Positions 43,464 through 55,424 are shown, counted from the first letter of the stretch. The stretch is 64,000 bases of DNA from Chlorophyllum brunneum (GCA_963576785.1 OY756147.1:868001-932000), one strand, 5' to 3'. Translations and numbers: made by a program. The notes: generated by a model from the letters alone, not told the origin.

Positions 43464-46400
43464 TTACTTTTTACCCCCTCTTTTTATAGGTTTTGTCCTT
43501 GAAATCTTGTCTAAAAATTCTTGCACTGCCTCCTTAGCACTTTCCAATTCTGACTCATCTTCCCATGTGTCTTCCTTGGAGGTATAACCTTTCCAGTGTA
43601 CCAGGAATTGATTTTGTTGTCCTCTCATGTGGTGTCCTTGGATCTCTTCTACTTTGTATTGTTCTTCATCATTGATGATCTTGGGCATTGGTGGTGGTGG
43701 GGTGTGCTGACTGTTGAACTCGGGTTTTTGATAGGGGGAAAGGAGTCTGCTGTTAAACATGTCATGTATTGCCCATGTTTCAGGTAATTCCAATTGGTAA
43801 CTTGTTTTGCCTATTTTTGCTTTTATCCTGAACAGTCCATATCATTTGTGATCCAGCTTTTTGGTTGGTCTCGTTGTCCTAATATTACTTGCTTCAAGCC
43901 AAACTTGTTCTCCTGGAGTATACTCGTGTTCTGGTTTGGTACTGTTGCGTTTCTCCATTTGCATCTGACTGTGTTGTAACATCTTCATTGCTTCTTGTTG
44001 CATGTTTTGTAACTCCTGTATTTGTTCTGTGATTGCAGGTGCCTTGGTGATACTTCTTATATCTCCTTTCCAAGGGTGTTGTCCATAAACTATTTTGAAT
44101 GGTGAATATCTGGTGGCTGTGTGGATTTTGTCATTGTATTGGAATTCTGCTGTGGCTAACCATTTTTTCCAGTTATTCTGTGCATGGTTTATTACATTTC
44201 TGAGGTATGTCTCAACCTCCTGGTTGATGCGCTCTGTTTGACCATTGGTTTGTGGGTGGTATGCCATGGATAAGTTTCATTGGGTTCCTGTTGCTCAGCA
44301 TAGTTCTGCCATGAATTTGGATGCAAATTGTGGTCCTCTGTCACTGATAATTCTATGGGGTATTCCATGTGTTCTCCATATGTCATCTTGGTAGATATCT
44401 CCTAGCTCCTCAGATGTTAAGGTGGTGTTGACTGCACGCAATCTGATCATTTTGCTGAAACAATTGACTATAACAAGTATTGTGTCATATCCTTCTGATT
44501 CTGGTAGTGGTCCTATCATGTTGATTGATATTTCCTTCCAGGGTTCTGCTGGTGTTGGTAATGGATGGAAGTGTGTTGTTAGTCTTGTTCGGAGTATTTT
44601 GTTTCATTGGCATGCTTCATACCCTCTGATGTATCATTTGATGTCGTTATGCATCTGAAGCCACCAATAACTCTGTTTAAGGAGTTCGATCATTCAATGT
44701 TGTCCTGGGTGTCCTACATCTGTTTTGTCATGGTGTTGTCAAAGTATTTCTTGTCATATTTGGCTGTTGGGCAGGACATATATTCTTCCTTCGAACATTG
44801 GTACTCTATCTGTTTCCCATATCTCCTCTGGTCATTTCTCCTTTTCCTTTAGCCACTGTGTTTCTTTTTTTGTCTCCTTTCATAGTTGGTGTTTCAGGTC
44901 CTCTTCTCCTGAGATCTCCCAGATTTGTCGGATTGTGGTAATCGTGTTGTTATCAAATAAGTGGTTGGGTAGTAAAGTGATGTCGGTGTTGTCTCGAGTG
45001 GTGTCAGTTTTTGTTAGTCTCGATAAGATGTCGGCCTTCATATTGGTTTTTCCAGGGATGTGTTTCAGCATGTAATAGTATTCCTGTAGCTCCATCTACT
45101 ACCTCACTTGTCATCCCATGAGTTGTTGGGGTTTTCGGAAGTATTCTAGGTTCTTGTGATCGGTCCATATTTTGAATGGTTCATCTGCATTGAGTAAGTA
45201 TTGTCTCTAGGTCTTGATTGCTTCTCGAATGGCAAGTAATTCTTTGTCATAGATTTGATAGTTTTGTTCTGCAGGTGTCATCGTTCTTGAGTGGAATGCG
45301 ATTGGATGCCAGTGTTCTTCCTGTTTTTGCAATAGTACTGCTCCTACTCCATATCCTGATGCATCCACTTCTACCCTGTATTGACCCTTGTCTTGTGGTA
45401 TTGCTAGTAGTGGTTCACTTGTGATCTTTTCTTTGATTCTTTCAAAGGCTTGTTGCTGTCATTCCATCCATTCCCATTGCATGTCTTTTTTCTTCAACTC
45501 GTGTAGTGGAGCTGCTATGTTGCTGAAGTTGTGAATGAATTGTCAGTAGAAGTTCGCAAATCCTAAGAATTTCTCAATGTTTTTTAGGGATTTGGGTATT
45601 GGCCATTCTTTCACCACTTTCACCCTCCCTTTCTCCATTTTAATGCTACCTTGTCCAACCACAAATCCTAATATAGGTATCTCTTTTGCATCAAATACAC
45701 ACTTCGATCTTTTGAAATATAGTTGATATTTTGCTGCAATATTGAAAAATTGTTTTGTCCTGTCTTCAAGTTCCTGTTGTGTGGTCCCGGGAATGACAAA
45801 GTCATCCATGTAGTTGACAACTGCTCCTTTGTGTAGCATTTCTTGAAAGACAGTGTTCATCATTCTTTGGAATGTTGCTGGCGAGTTACTCATTCCAAAA
45901 AACATGATTGGTTTGAATAGTCCATTGTTCATTACAAATGCTGCTTTCCATTCATTGCCTTCTCTTATCCTAACATTATTGTATCCCCAGATGATGTTGA
46001 GTTTGTTAAAGACTTTTGCATTCTTGAGTTTGTCAATAACTTCGCTTATGAGCAGAAGTGGCATTTTGTCTTTGATTGTGTGTTCATTTAGCTTCTTGTA
46101 GTCTTGTACCAGTCATTTGGTTCCATATTTTTTGGGTATAAAGAAGCATGGGGTGGTGTAGGGGGATTGTGATGGTTGAATTTGTCCTAAGGCAATATTT
46201 TCATCGAGGAATTTTTGCAGTTCTTGTTTCTCCATTAATGTCATTGGGTAGACTTTGGACTGTAGTACCGGTGGTGCATTTTCTGTCAGGTTTATTTTGT
46301 GGTCCCATATTGTGTGTTCTGGCAGTTTGTCAAAGTTCTTCTTGTTGAACAGGTGCATATATTGCTGTAGGTATATCGGTAGGTCTTCTGGGTTTGTTTG

Positions 46401-46935
46401 ATCAGTTTTCTTTTCCTCTATGTGTTCCTTTACCATGCATATCCTTTTGTTGAACTGTATGTTGTTGTGGTGTGTGGTGCAATCCTTTGGGCATCTATTA
46501 AAGTATATTATATTGTTTGTCCAGTCAATTTCTGGGTTGTTCTTGACTAGCCAGTTGTGTCTGAGATATAGGTCTGCACCTTCCAGTTGGGTTACCATTA
46601 CTTTGATCTCTTCTGTGTGTTTGCCATTGCTTGGTACCAGTTGTGCTGTGTCTGTTATTTCTCCTTTCTTGTTCTCAGTTCTGTTGGCATTGATTGCTCA
46701 TATTGGGGTTTTGAGGGGTTTGGTCATGATTTGTTCTTCTTCTACTATTCTCTGTGCTATGCACATGTGGGTACATCCAGAATCTACCAGTGTGGTGATT
46801 CATTTGGGTCCTTTCTTTGTTCTGATTGTTGAGTTGAGGAGAAGTTCGTGCATCGAGTTCTGTTTCTGTGGGATCACGTATCGTCTATTGTGAAGTAAAA
46901 CAGGAACTCTAGGTTTATTGGCTTGTGGGTTTGTG
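43464..46935 (-). pseudogene. Ty3-B pol polyprotein (copy 2)
   Basis: A single phase throughout. N-terminal linker PQANKPRVPVLLHNRRYVIP is intact here (copy 1 has two stops in it). Protease TLVDSGCTHM (near 46785), RT with NYMDDFVIPGTT (near 45800), RNase H with EVDASGYGVGAV (near 45370), integrase (MAYHPQTNGQTERINQEVE near 44267 marks the catalytic Glu) and chromodomain EEQYKVEEIQGHH...EDTWEDESELE (near 43665-43545). Stops include TGA in GPK-ITT (near 46800), TGA near 46690 and others near 45540 and 45110. A 3-bp deletion removes one residue in the RT FFGM region relative to copy 1. Confidence 0.92.
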
Positions 46936-46936
46936 C

Positions 46937-48169
46937 CTACTCAGAGCCTTTGACAAAATCCTCTTTTGCCTCTTCTTCTATCTCTTCAGAGACCTCTCTA
47001 ATGTGTGCTTTCTTCAGTGGTTTACAATTCTTCGAGATATGGCCTTGTTTGCCACAATTATAGCATGTTATCTTGGTGTATGCGATTTTTGTCTTCTTGC
47101 GGCAATATTTGGTGATGTGCCCATATAGGTTACAGTTGAAACACCTCGGTTTGCCATTCTGATCAGTGTCTGCCCTCTGTCTACCAATCTCCATTGGTTG
47201 TCCTCCACCTCCATATGTGACTCCTGTGCTTGTTCTGACATCTTCTCGGGTAATGTCTGTCGTTTCGTATCCTTGTCCTACTGCAAGGATCGTGTTTCTC
47301 CATTTGCTGTATGTGTCTGGGATTGAGGCTGCCGGATAGCCTACAATGGTTCGGATAATATCTGCTCTGGTATGTTGTTTGAGGAGGAATATGGCATGTG
47401 CATTGTTTGTTCCTGCTTGGGTCTTTAATGCTTCGAACTCTATTAAGAAGTCCGTGGTGTTCCTCTTTCCCTGTTTGAACAACTCGATTTCTCCTTCTAC
47501 TATTGCTTTCCTATTCCCCAAGGAGAAGGTGGCTACTATTTCCTTTGCAAAATCATCAAATGCCAGTGTTTTCTTGTCCTGAATCATTTGTAACTTGGCA
47601 TTGGCATAGGGACCTGCTAGTCCTCCTTTCATTCATGCTAATACTCCAATTATCTTCTGTTTGTTATCATCAATCTTGTTGAAGAGTGTCTATAAGGATG
47701 TCGCTCTCCACCAATCGTCAAACTTGGTTCTATCTCCATTGAAGTATCCTGGTTCTAGTACTAGGTTCTTTGGGAAGTTGATTTCATTGGCCATCTCTGA
47801 TTCTGTCTCTGGTTCACTGTGTTCGTTCTTGTAGGTCTCAGCAACTTCTATGTTGGATGTTTCAGATTCTCTGTTTTCATAGGTCTCGGCAACTTCTATG
47901 TCAAATGTGGCTTCAGCAATTTCTATATCAAATGGGGTCTCAGCAACTTCTATGTCAGATGTGGTCTTGGCAATGTCTGTGTTGAATAGGGTCTCAAAAA
48001 GAGCTATGTCTTTGTCTATGCTGTGGTCAGATTTCTGCCATTTAAGGCCTTTAGGGATATCTGGTTCTGTTTGTTGTTTGGATCCAGTGGTTACAGGTGA
48101 TCCTTGGATGTCTGTTGGTCTTGGAGCTCTTGGTCTTCTTGGTGTTCTTGATGAGCTACTGCTGCTCAT
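46937..48169 (-). pseudogene. Ty3-B gag (copy 2), almost open
   Basis: About 410 codons in one frame with only two stops (near 47690 and 47635). Starts MSSSSSSRTPRRPRAPRPT, then a repeat region (SDIEVAETPFDIEIAEATFD), then PGYFNGDRTKFDDWWRATS, a capsid domain, a Gly-rich linker TYGGGGQPMEIGRQR and two CCHC knuckles, CFNCNLYGHITKYC and CYNCGKQGHISKNC. It ends with a Glu/Lys-rich tail at TAG 46937-46939. Pol continues in the -1 frame across this stop. It is the best-preserved B gag in the window. Confidence 0.9.
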
Positions 48170-48262
48170 ATACTGTTGTCCTGGTCGGAGGCTATTATTC
48201 CAAGCCTAGCTATGGATAGTGGCACCTCTCTTGCAAGGTGAGTCAAATGACACTTTACCAAA

Positions 48263-48567
48263 TGTTATGACCTTAGTCTAGGACTCAGGTTGCAAGTCTT
48301 TGGATAAAGACAAGGAAGTAGAGAGAAGGGAAAGGGATGATATGATTGGTAAAGTATAAGGAATACATCAAGTATTACTACACTTTATATACTAGTGATA
48401 AGAGCTAAGAATAAAGAAACAGAGTAAAGGAGTTATAGTGACGAATGGAATGAGTCAGAAAGAGTACAGCCATAAGGGATGAAACAAAGGGATGAAATGA
48501 ATATATAGGAATGATGAGTGTGATGGGCACATGATAGGAATATACTGTTTATCTATAGTTCATAACA
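48263..48567 (-). repeat. Ty3-B copy 2, 5' LTR (305 bp)
   Basis: TGTTAT...ATAACA. The primer site ACACTTTACCAA (plus-strand reading) is at 48250-48261, next to it. Confidence 0.95.
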
Positions 48568-48914
48568 GTTATTCTGTGTCCTCACATTACTAAATTACCC
48601 ACCCACCCATCCTATTGATCAGGAATCTGGGTGAGATGCAGGCAGATTGTCATAGCTCAAGACAGGGGTGATCTGACCACATTCCACTTTGACCTCACCA
48701 CCAGGGACCTGGGACAAAACAAACCTGGATCTCCTCAGCCCAAACTCACAACATCAACCTCTTGCTATATATTCCCTTATATAAATGCACCATTTATCTG
48801 GCTTCAATCAAAGGAGATGGACAGAATCAACTCCACCAAAACAATATATTGCACTGTAGACAGACATTACTGGGGTCAACCTTGTGATCATATTGTTCTG
48901 TGTCTAGTTCAGAC
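48568..48914. other. 3' flank of the RING pseudogene, no gene recognised
   Basis: Sequence between the Ty3-B insertion and the stop codon of the minus-strand RING pseudogene, likely its 3' untranslated region. The plus-strand open frame at 48631-48963 has no recognisable features. Confidence 0.4.
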
Positions 48915-49913
48915 TCATTCTCCTGGGAAATACCTTCCCCATGGATCACCCCCAACAAAATGATGCTGTTGTTCTTCCCTTGCAACCTGCATCCTGGCAG
49001 CTGTTGATATTGTTTCTGCCAGGGTCTTCAATGCATAGTCCTCTACCAGGTACCTGAGCAACTGTTGGTGACATGTGGGGCAGGTATAGGTGGGTCTCCA
49101 CTGCAAGGCCCATAGCATGTTATTGATGTTGGGGTAGGTGAGGAATTTGGGTTGAAGGAGCCTTTGTATGGCTTTGACTCATCAGCCAAGCATGTTGGGG
49201 TCCCATTGCAGATGTTCCCAGTTAAATACGATGAGGGCTTTTTCAAACCAGCCTTGGAGGCAAGGTAGGCAGAATGCATGCCTGCAATCTGGTAATCTGT
49301 TTGCACATGTTAATTAATTCCACCGGTGATAAGGGGAGGGTTGTATATATAAGGAACAACCATCATCTCTTTACATATTTTACATCCAAGCCCATCCTCA
49401 AGGTTTGAGGGATTCTGTGGTACTATGGGCATACATTAGCAGCCAAAATCTATTGTTCAGGGACATACCAAGATAAGCTTCCTGGCAGTTTTCACACCAA
49501 TATCCTTGAGTTCTTCATGGGAGTATGCAAGTTCCTATATTAGTGCACTACAGATCAAACCATGGGGCAGCTGGGCTTACCTACTCAAGCCTCATAACTT
49601 GGTTTTGCAAATCAGTGATGACAGATTGGTGGGGGGTTGGGGTGTCATCTTTGTCCAAGTGTATTTTCATGATGTTGATGGGAAATACCCATTCAGCCCT
49701 CCTCTTTCCATGTCTAGATAGAGGAATTTGTCATGGAAGTGGGTTATTGTTCAAGTCTGAGAATATTTCCACAACATCTACCCATTTGGCCCTCCTTTTT
49801 CCATGCCTAGATGGGGGGTTTTGGTATAGGAGTGGAGCACCATCCGAGTCTGAGGATATTTTGATAACATTTGGATGAGTCTTTGAGTTGGTAAACATAG
49901 GGGGCATTGTCAT
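48915..49913 (-). pseudogene. RING-finger protein pseudogene (E3 ligase type)
   Basis: ATG at 49913 (MTMPPMFTNSKTHPNVIKIS) opens a Ser/Asp-rich region carrying a repeated motif, SRHGKRRAKW and SRHGKRRAEW (about 49817 and 49720), then DDTPTPHQSVITDLQNQV, which begins a likely coiled coil. The RING follows: CKIC (near 49393), HAFCLPCLQGWF (near 49273), CPTC (near 49080), then PVEDYALKTLAETIS-like LVEDYALKTLAETIS and the end GRYFPGE. An intron acceptor TTGCAG just before the HAFC exon (49276) and further short introns are likely. Tandem TGA codons near 49173 and a changed zinc ligand (YHRH where a Cys-x-His is expected) argue for inactivity. RING proteins of this layout are common in Agaricomycetes as putative ubiquitin ligases. 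Confidence 0.7.
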
Positions 49914-50546
49914 TGTTATGTACTAAGATGGTGATGGGACTTAATAATAGAGCTTAATTAATCTCACTAGAACATCATCTCTCACATGATGCATAGCATT
50001 TCGAAATAAAGTTAAAAAGATGCCTACCTGACTCCATTCTTGACTGGATTTTCTCTGCATATCTGTACATCTCTGGGTTTCTCAACTGCCTATCCACTGG
50101 TCCTAGTAAGGATGCAGACTGCATGGTAATGTCTAAGCAGATAAGATACTAGCCCTCTCCTATAGTCTTAGGGCATGGCAGAAGCATCCCCTTCATGCAT
50201 GCTTCAGAAATATATGGATCATGAAAACCCTTGCTGGCTTGGGCAGTAGTCGCAGTCCAAAAATACAGCAGTGACGGTGTCCAAAGTTTAATTTCTTGGT
50301 TCTCAAGTCCTTTGGATAGAGTGATTTGAAAAGTCAATTTATGTGGTAAAAACCTTGCTCAGAAAATTCCATCTCTACCAGCAAGATCTTGGATCTCAGA
50401 ATCCAACAAAGCCACATGTATGCCCTGTGTGATGGAATCCTAGATCCTGGCATTCGAAGAAGCCACATGTATAGCTCATTTGATGTAAGATTTGATCCTA
50501 TACCTTGTTTGACGAGGAGTGGGGGTGGTCACCCTCATAGAGCTCC
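49914..50546 (-). pseudogene. unknown coding-like fragment next to the split-element junction
   Basis: Minus-strand 50337-50149 (SKGLENQEIKLWTPSLLYF, ACMKGMLLPCPKTIGEG) continues in the same frame beyond one stop to SASLLGPVDRQLRNPEMYRY and ends near a possible GTAGGC donor near 50034. It looks like a decayed exon of unknown identity. The remaining sequence up to the Ty3-A junction at 50546 includes two related stretches with AGCCACATGTAT (near 50413 and 50470). Confidence 0.3.
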
Positions 50547-50702
50547 GGACAACTAGTGATATATTCACAGATGTAGTCTTTGATTCCTGGCCAGTAGACA
50601 TAATCCAGTATCTTGGATAAGGTGGCTGCTACTCCTGGGTGGAGGTTTGGCAGGGTATTGTAGGTGCAATCAGTGATCTGGTGTTTCAATCCAGGGTTGT
50701 TT
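50547..50702 (-). pseudogene. Ty3-A pol: integrase zinc-finger piece (copy 2)
   Basis: Encodes the region of copy 1 pol from HWITEHAHDALPNLHPG to CPKC (here NLHPGVAATLSKILDYVYWP and CEYITSCP). It lies between the copy 3 Ty3-B insertion and the 50547 junction. Reading continues into unrelated sequence (ELYEGDHPH). Confidence 0.85.
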
Positions 50703-51015
50703 TGTTACAACCTTAGTCTATGACTCAGGTAGCAAGTCTTTGGATAAAGACAAGATAGTAGAGAAAAGAGAAAGGGATGATACAATTGGTAAAGTGTTAG
50801 GAATACATTCAAGTATTACTACACTTTATATACTAATGGTGAGCTTTAGTAATAAAGAGGAATGGAGTAACAGAGTTATAGGGGACAAGTAAAATGAGCC
50901 ATAGAGAGTACAGCTTTTAAGAGTGAAATATAAGATGAAACAGTTATGGCAAAATGGTAGGTGCAAGATGACAGGTACATGATAGGAATGTAACTGCTAG
51001 GAATAGTTCATAACA
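50703..51015 (-). repeat. Ty3-B copy 3, 3' LTR (313 bp)
   Basis: TGTTAC...ATAACA, slightly longer than the LTRs of copies 1 and 2. Confidence 0.94.
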
Positions 51016-51060
51016 ATACCTTCTTCTCTAGATTCATGATCTCATGAATTTCTAATACCT

Positions 51061-52005
51061 TTATTCCTGACTTCCTTGGGATTGTTTCTTTGGGCAGTTG
51101 GCATAGGCATATGCAGTATAACCTTTGTGGTTGGGACAGCTTTCTTTGTGGAGTGCATTGACAAGTTGTTGCTTGTTAGGTCCAATCATGGGGGTTCCTG
51201 ATTGACATCTGCATCCAATCCAAAAGGGGGGATGGTCAGGTCCTGCTCAGAATAATGCAATAGTGTATCCCTTGAAAGTTGTTGTGTTGTTTGTTTCGGC
51301 TGCTACAAGGTTGTGAATGATTTCTTGCCAGTAATTGTTGTCAAGTTGTCCTCTTTCTCTCAGAGTGAGGTACAATCAAGGTGGGTTGAATATGATGGGT
51401 TTGGTTTGTGGGTCAAAGTTGGGGATATGGATTAACAGATAGTCTACTTCATCTCTCATGTCAGGTTCTATCAATTGGTCTGCTACTGATTTTTCAATTC
51501 CTTCTATGCCTTTGTCTAGCCATTCTTGTTCATCTTCTTTGTGGTATGGTGGTTTGTTGGGTAACATGGTAGGGGTGTATGAGTTGAGATCCATCAGTCA
51601 TTGGGCAAGTTTGTAAGTAGGGTTGTTGCTAGAGTTGGTGAGGTAGTTGAGTCTTTCTCCTGTCATGACTAGAGCACTTTGGATACATTGCTTTGCATTG
51701 GAGTATACCAATACATTAAGGTCAGTGGCTGCTTTGTCCAATAGCTCTTTCATAAGTTCATGTTTTCCAGTTGACATGGCAGCTGGGAGGGCTCTGATTG
51801 TTGTGATGAGTAGGATATGGCTCAGGACCTTGGCTTGGACTTGGAGGTTGTTGATGGCATGGGCAATGTATGTGAGTTCTTTGGTGGTGGAAGTGTAGTG
51901 TTTGATCTGGTCTTTGGTGGATTGGGTGTTGAGAAGGTTGTTGAGTTCTTGCTCAAACTCTGTGTCATTGGCTGGGAAGGGAGTGGGTTTGTGTTTGGCT
52001 TGCAT
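51061..52005 (-). pseudogene. Ty3-B ORF3, long form (copy 3)
   Basis: 945-bp frame from ATG 52005 (MQAKHKPTPFPANDTEFEQE; an upstream in-frame ATG is at 52065) to TAA 51061. Three TGA/TAG-type stops are internal (51598, 51376, and near 51250). The C-terminal module is PFWIGCRCQSGTPMIGPNK, then SCPNHKGYTAYAYANCPKK, giving a pattern C-x-C...C-x2-H...C that could bind zinc. Copies 1 and 2 stop before the second Cys cluster. Function unknown. Confidence 0.7.
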
Positions 52006-52102
52006 GGTGTGTTGTGAATGTAGTTGGCAAAGTCTAAAGTGCAGTGGATACAGTGTGAGGTCCATTGAGTGTAGTAATCTCTTGTAATACGAGGTTTGTT
52101 GT

Positions 52103-55100
52103 TCATAATTGTCGCTTTTTACCCCCTCTTTTTATAGGTTTCATCCTTGAAATCTTGTCTAAAAATTCTTGCACTGCCTTCTTAGCATTTTCCAATTCTG
52201 ACTCATCTTCCCATGTGTCTTCCTTGGAGGTATACCCTTTCCAGTGTACTCGGTATTGATTTTGTTGTCCTCTTGTATGGTGTCCTTGGATTTATTCTAC
52301 TTCATACTGTTCTTCATCGTTGATGATCTTGGGCATCGGTGGTAGTGGGGTGCACTGGCTGTCAAACTCAGGTTTCTGATAGGGGGAGAGAAGTCTGCTG
52401 TTAAACACATCATGTATTGCCCATGTTTCAGGTAGTTCCAGTTTGTAACTTGTTTTGCCTATTTTTGCTTTTATTTGGAACAGTCCATAGTATTTGTGAT
52501 CTAGCTTCTTAGTTGGTCTCATTGTCCTGATGTTGCTTGCTTCAAGCCATACTTATTCTCCTGGAGTATACTTGTGTTCTGGTTTGGTGCTGTTACATTT
52601 CTCCATTTGCATCTGATTGTGTTGTAGCATCTCACTTGTTTCTTGTCATATGTCTTGTAACTCCTGTATTCATTCCGTGATTGCAGGTGCCTTGGTAATG
52701 TTCGTTATATCTCCTTTCCAAGGGTGTCATCCATAAACTATTTTGAATGGTAAGTGCCCAGTAGCAGTGTGGATTTTGTCATTGTATTGGAATTCTACTG
52801 TGGCTAACCATTTTTTCCAGTTGTTCTGTGCATGGTTTATTACATTCCTGAGGTATGTTTTGACCTCCTGGTTGATGCACTCTGTTTGACTGTTGGTTTG
52901 TAGGTGGTATGCCATGGATAAGTCTTATTGGGTACTGGTTGCTCAGCATAGTTCTACCATGAATTTTGATGTAAATTGTGGACCTCTGTCACTGATAATT
53001 CTACAGGGTATTCCATGTGTTCTCCATATATCATCTCAGTATATATTTCCTAGCTCCTTGGATGTTAGTGTGGTGTTAACCATACATAGTCTGATCATTT
53101 TGCTGAAATGATTGACTATGACAAGTATTGCATCATATTCTTCTGATCTGGGAATGGTCCTATCATATCAATTGATATTTCTTCCCAAGGTTCCACTGGT
53201 ATTGGTAGTGGGTGGAGATGTGTTGTTGGTCTTGTTTGGAGTATTTTGTTTCATTGGCATACTTCACATCCTCTGATGTATTTTTTGACATTGTTATGCA
53301 TTTGAGGCCACCAATAACTTTGTTTAAGAAGTTTGATCATTTGGTGTTGTCCTGGGTGTCCTACATCTGTCTTGTTGTGGTGTTGCCAGAGTATTTCTTG
53401 TCATATTTGGTTATTGGGTGGAACATATATTCTTCCTTCGAACATCAGTATTCCATCTGGCTCCCATATCTCCTTTGGTCATTTCTCTTTTTCTTTCAAC
53501 CATTGTGTTTCCCTTTTTGTTTCTTTTTGCAGTTGGTGTTTCAGGTCTTCTTCTCCCATGATTTCCCAGATTTGTCAGATCACAGTGATTGTGTCATTCT
53601 TCAAATAGATGGTCAGGTAGTAAGGTGATGTCAGTGTTGTCTCAGGTAGTATCAGTTTTTGTCAATCTCAATAAGACATCAGCTTTTGTGTTGGTCTTTC
53701 TGGGGATGTGTTTCAGCATGTAATGGTATTCTTGTAGCTCCATCTGCCACCTTGCTTGTCATCCTATGAGTTGTTGTGGTTTTCGGAAGTATTCTAGGTT
53801 CTTGTGATCGGTCCATATTTTGAATGGTTCATCTGCATTGAGTAAGTATTGTCTCTAGGTCTTGACTGCTTCTTGGATGGCTAGTAGTTCTTTGTTGTAA
53901 ATTTGGTAGTTGCATTCTGTGGGTGTCATCATTCTTGAGTGGAAGGCTATTGGGTGCCAGTGTTCCTTCTGTTTTTGTGATAGTACCACTCCTACTCCAT
54001 AGCCTGATGCATCCACTTCTACTCTGTATTGTCCCTTGTCCTGTGGCATTGCTAGTACTGGTTTTCTTGTGACCATTTCCTTGATACTCTCAAAGGCCTT
54101 CTGTTGTCATTCTGCCCATACCCATTGAGTGTCCTTTTTTTTTCAATTCATGTAAGAGGGCTGCTATGTTGCTGAAGTTGTGTATGAATCATTAGTAGAA
54201 GTTTGCAAATCCTAGGAATTTCTCAATGTCCTTCAGGGATTTGAGTGTTGGCCATTCTTTTACCACTTTCACCTTCTCCTCCTCCATTTTAATGCTGCCT
54301 TGTCCAACCACAAATCCCAGTATCAGTATTTCTTTCACATCAAATAAGCACTTTGATCATCCTCTGGAACATCACTGGTAAGTTGCTCATCCCAAAAAAC
54401 ATGACCACTGGTTCAAATAATCCACTGTTTGTTACAAACACTGCTTTCCATTCATTGCCTTCTCTTATCCTGACATTGTTATATCCCCAGATAATGTCCA
54501 GCTTGTTGAAGACTTTTGCATCTTTAAGATGGTCAATAACATTACTTATCAGTGGAAGCGGCATTTTGTCTTTGATTGTGTGTTTGTTCAGCTTTTTGTA
54601 GTCTTGTACTAATCACTTGGTTCCATCTTTCTTGGGTATAAAGAAGCATGGGGTGGCATAGGGGAATTGTGATGGTTGAATTCATCCTGAGGTGATGTTT
54701 TCATCAAGGAATTTCTGTAATTCCTGTTTTTCCATTATTGTCATGGGATAGACTTTGGACTGTAATACCGGTGGTACATCTTCTGATAGGTTTATCTTGT
54801 GGTCCCATATTGTGTGTTTGGGTAGTCTGTCAAAGTTTTTTTGTTGAACAGATTGCTGTAGATATGTTGGCAGGTCCTCTGGGTTTGTTTGGTCAGTCTT
54901 CTCTTCCATGTGTTCTTTTACCATGCATATTCTCTCATTGAATTGTATGTCATTGTAGTGTGTGGTACAGTCCTTCAGGCATCTTGTGAAGCATATTATA
55001 TTGTTCATCCAATTGATTTCTGGGTTATGTTTGACTAGCCAGTCATGTCCAAGGTATAGGTCTGTGCTCTCTAGTTGTGTTACCATTGCTTCAATTTCTT

Positions 55101-55424
55101 CCATGTGTTTACTGTTGCTTAGTACCAGTTGTGCTATGTCTGTTATCTCTCCTTTCTTGTTTTTGGTTCCATTGGCATTGATTACTCTTATTGGGGTTTC
55201 AAGGGGTCTGGTTGTGATTCATTCTTCTTCTACTACTCTCTGTGCTATGCATGTGTGGGTGCATCCGGAGTCTACCAGTGTAGTGATTTGTTTGGGTCCC
55301 TTTGTTGTTCTAATCATTGAATCAAGGAGGAGTTTGTGTGTCAAGTTCCTTTTTTGTGGAATCACATATCATCTATTGTGAAGTAAAGTAGAAACACTAG
55401 GTTTATTGGCTCATGGGTTTGTGC
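52103..55424 (-). pseudogene. Ty3-B pol polyprotein (copy 3), RT catalytic box deleted
   Basis: Protease linker and EINWMNNIICF region (near 55010), RT start DIIWGYNNVRIREGNEWK (near 54490), then MFQRMI runs directly into KVLI at 54360. Compared with copy 1, about 50 codons containing YMDD are missing. RNase H (EVDASGYGVGVV near 54020), integrase (near 53700-52730) and chromodomain region (EEQYEVE near 52300) follow. The end keeps the ancestral KKRQL stop at 52103. Two phase changes and many stops are present. This copy could not make active RT. Confidence 0.88.

Larger units (their letters stand above)
42141..48567 (-). mobile_element. Ty3-B chromovirus copy 2, full-length (6427 bp)
   Basis: Complete element with 305-bp LTRs (42141-42445 and 48263-48567). 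Target duplication ATTAT/GTTAT has one mismatch (42136-42140 and 48568-48572). Gene order is as in copy 1. It has fewer stops in gag than the other B copies, and RT keeps YMDD, but several pol stops and one in ORF3 remain. Confidence 0.95.

Noticed and set aside
48631..48963. Plus-strand open frame of 110 codons
   Set aside because: Lies in the 3' flank of the minus-strand RING pseudogene and has no recognisable features.
24492..50546. Terminal inverted repeats of a giant transposon at the two junctions
   Set aside because: The ends share only a loose GAG/GGGTG similarity, and a reading frame crosses right up to one end; not enough to call TIRs.
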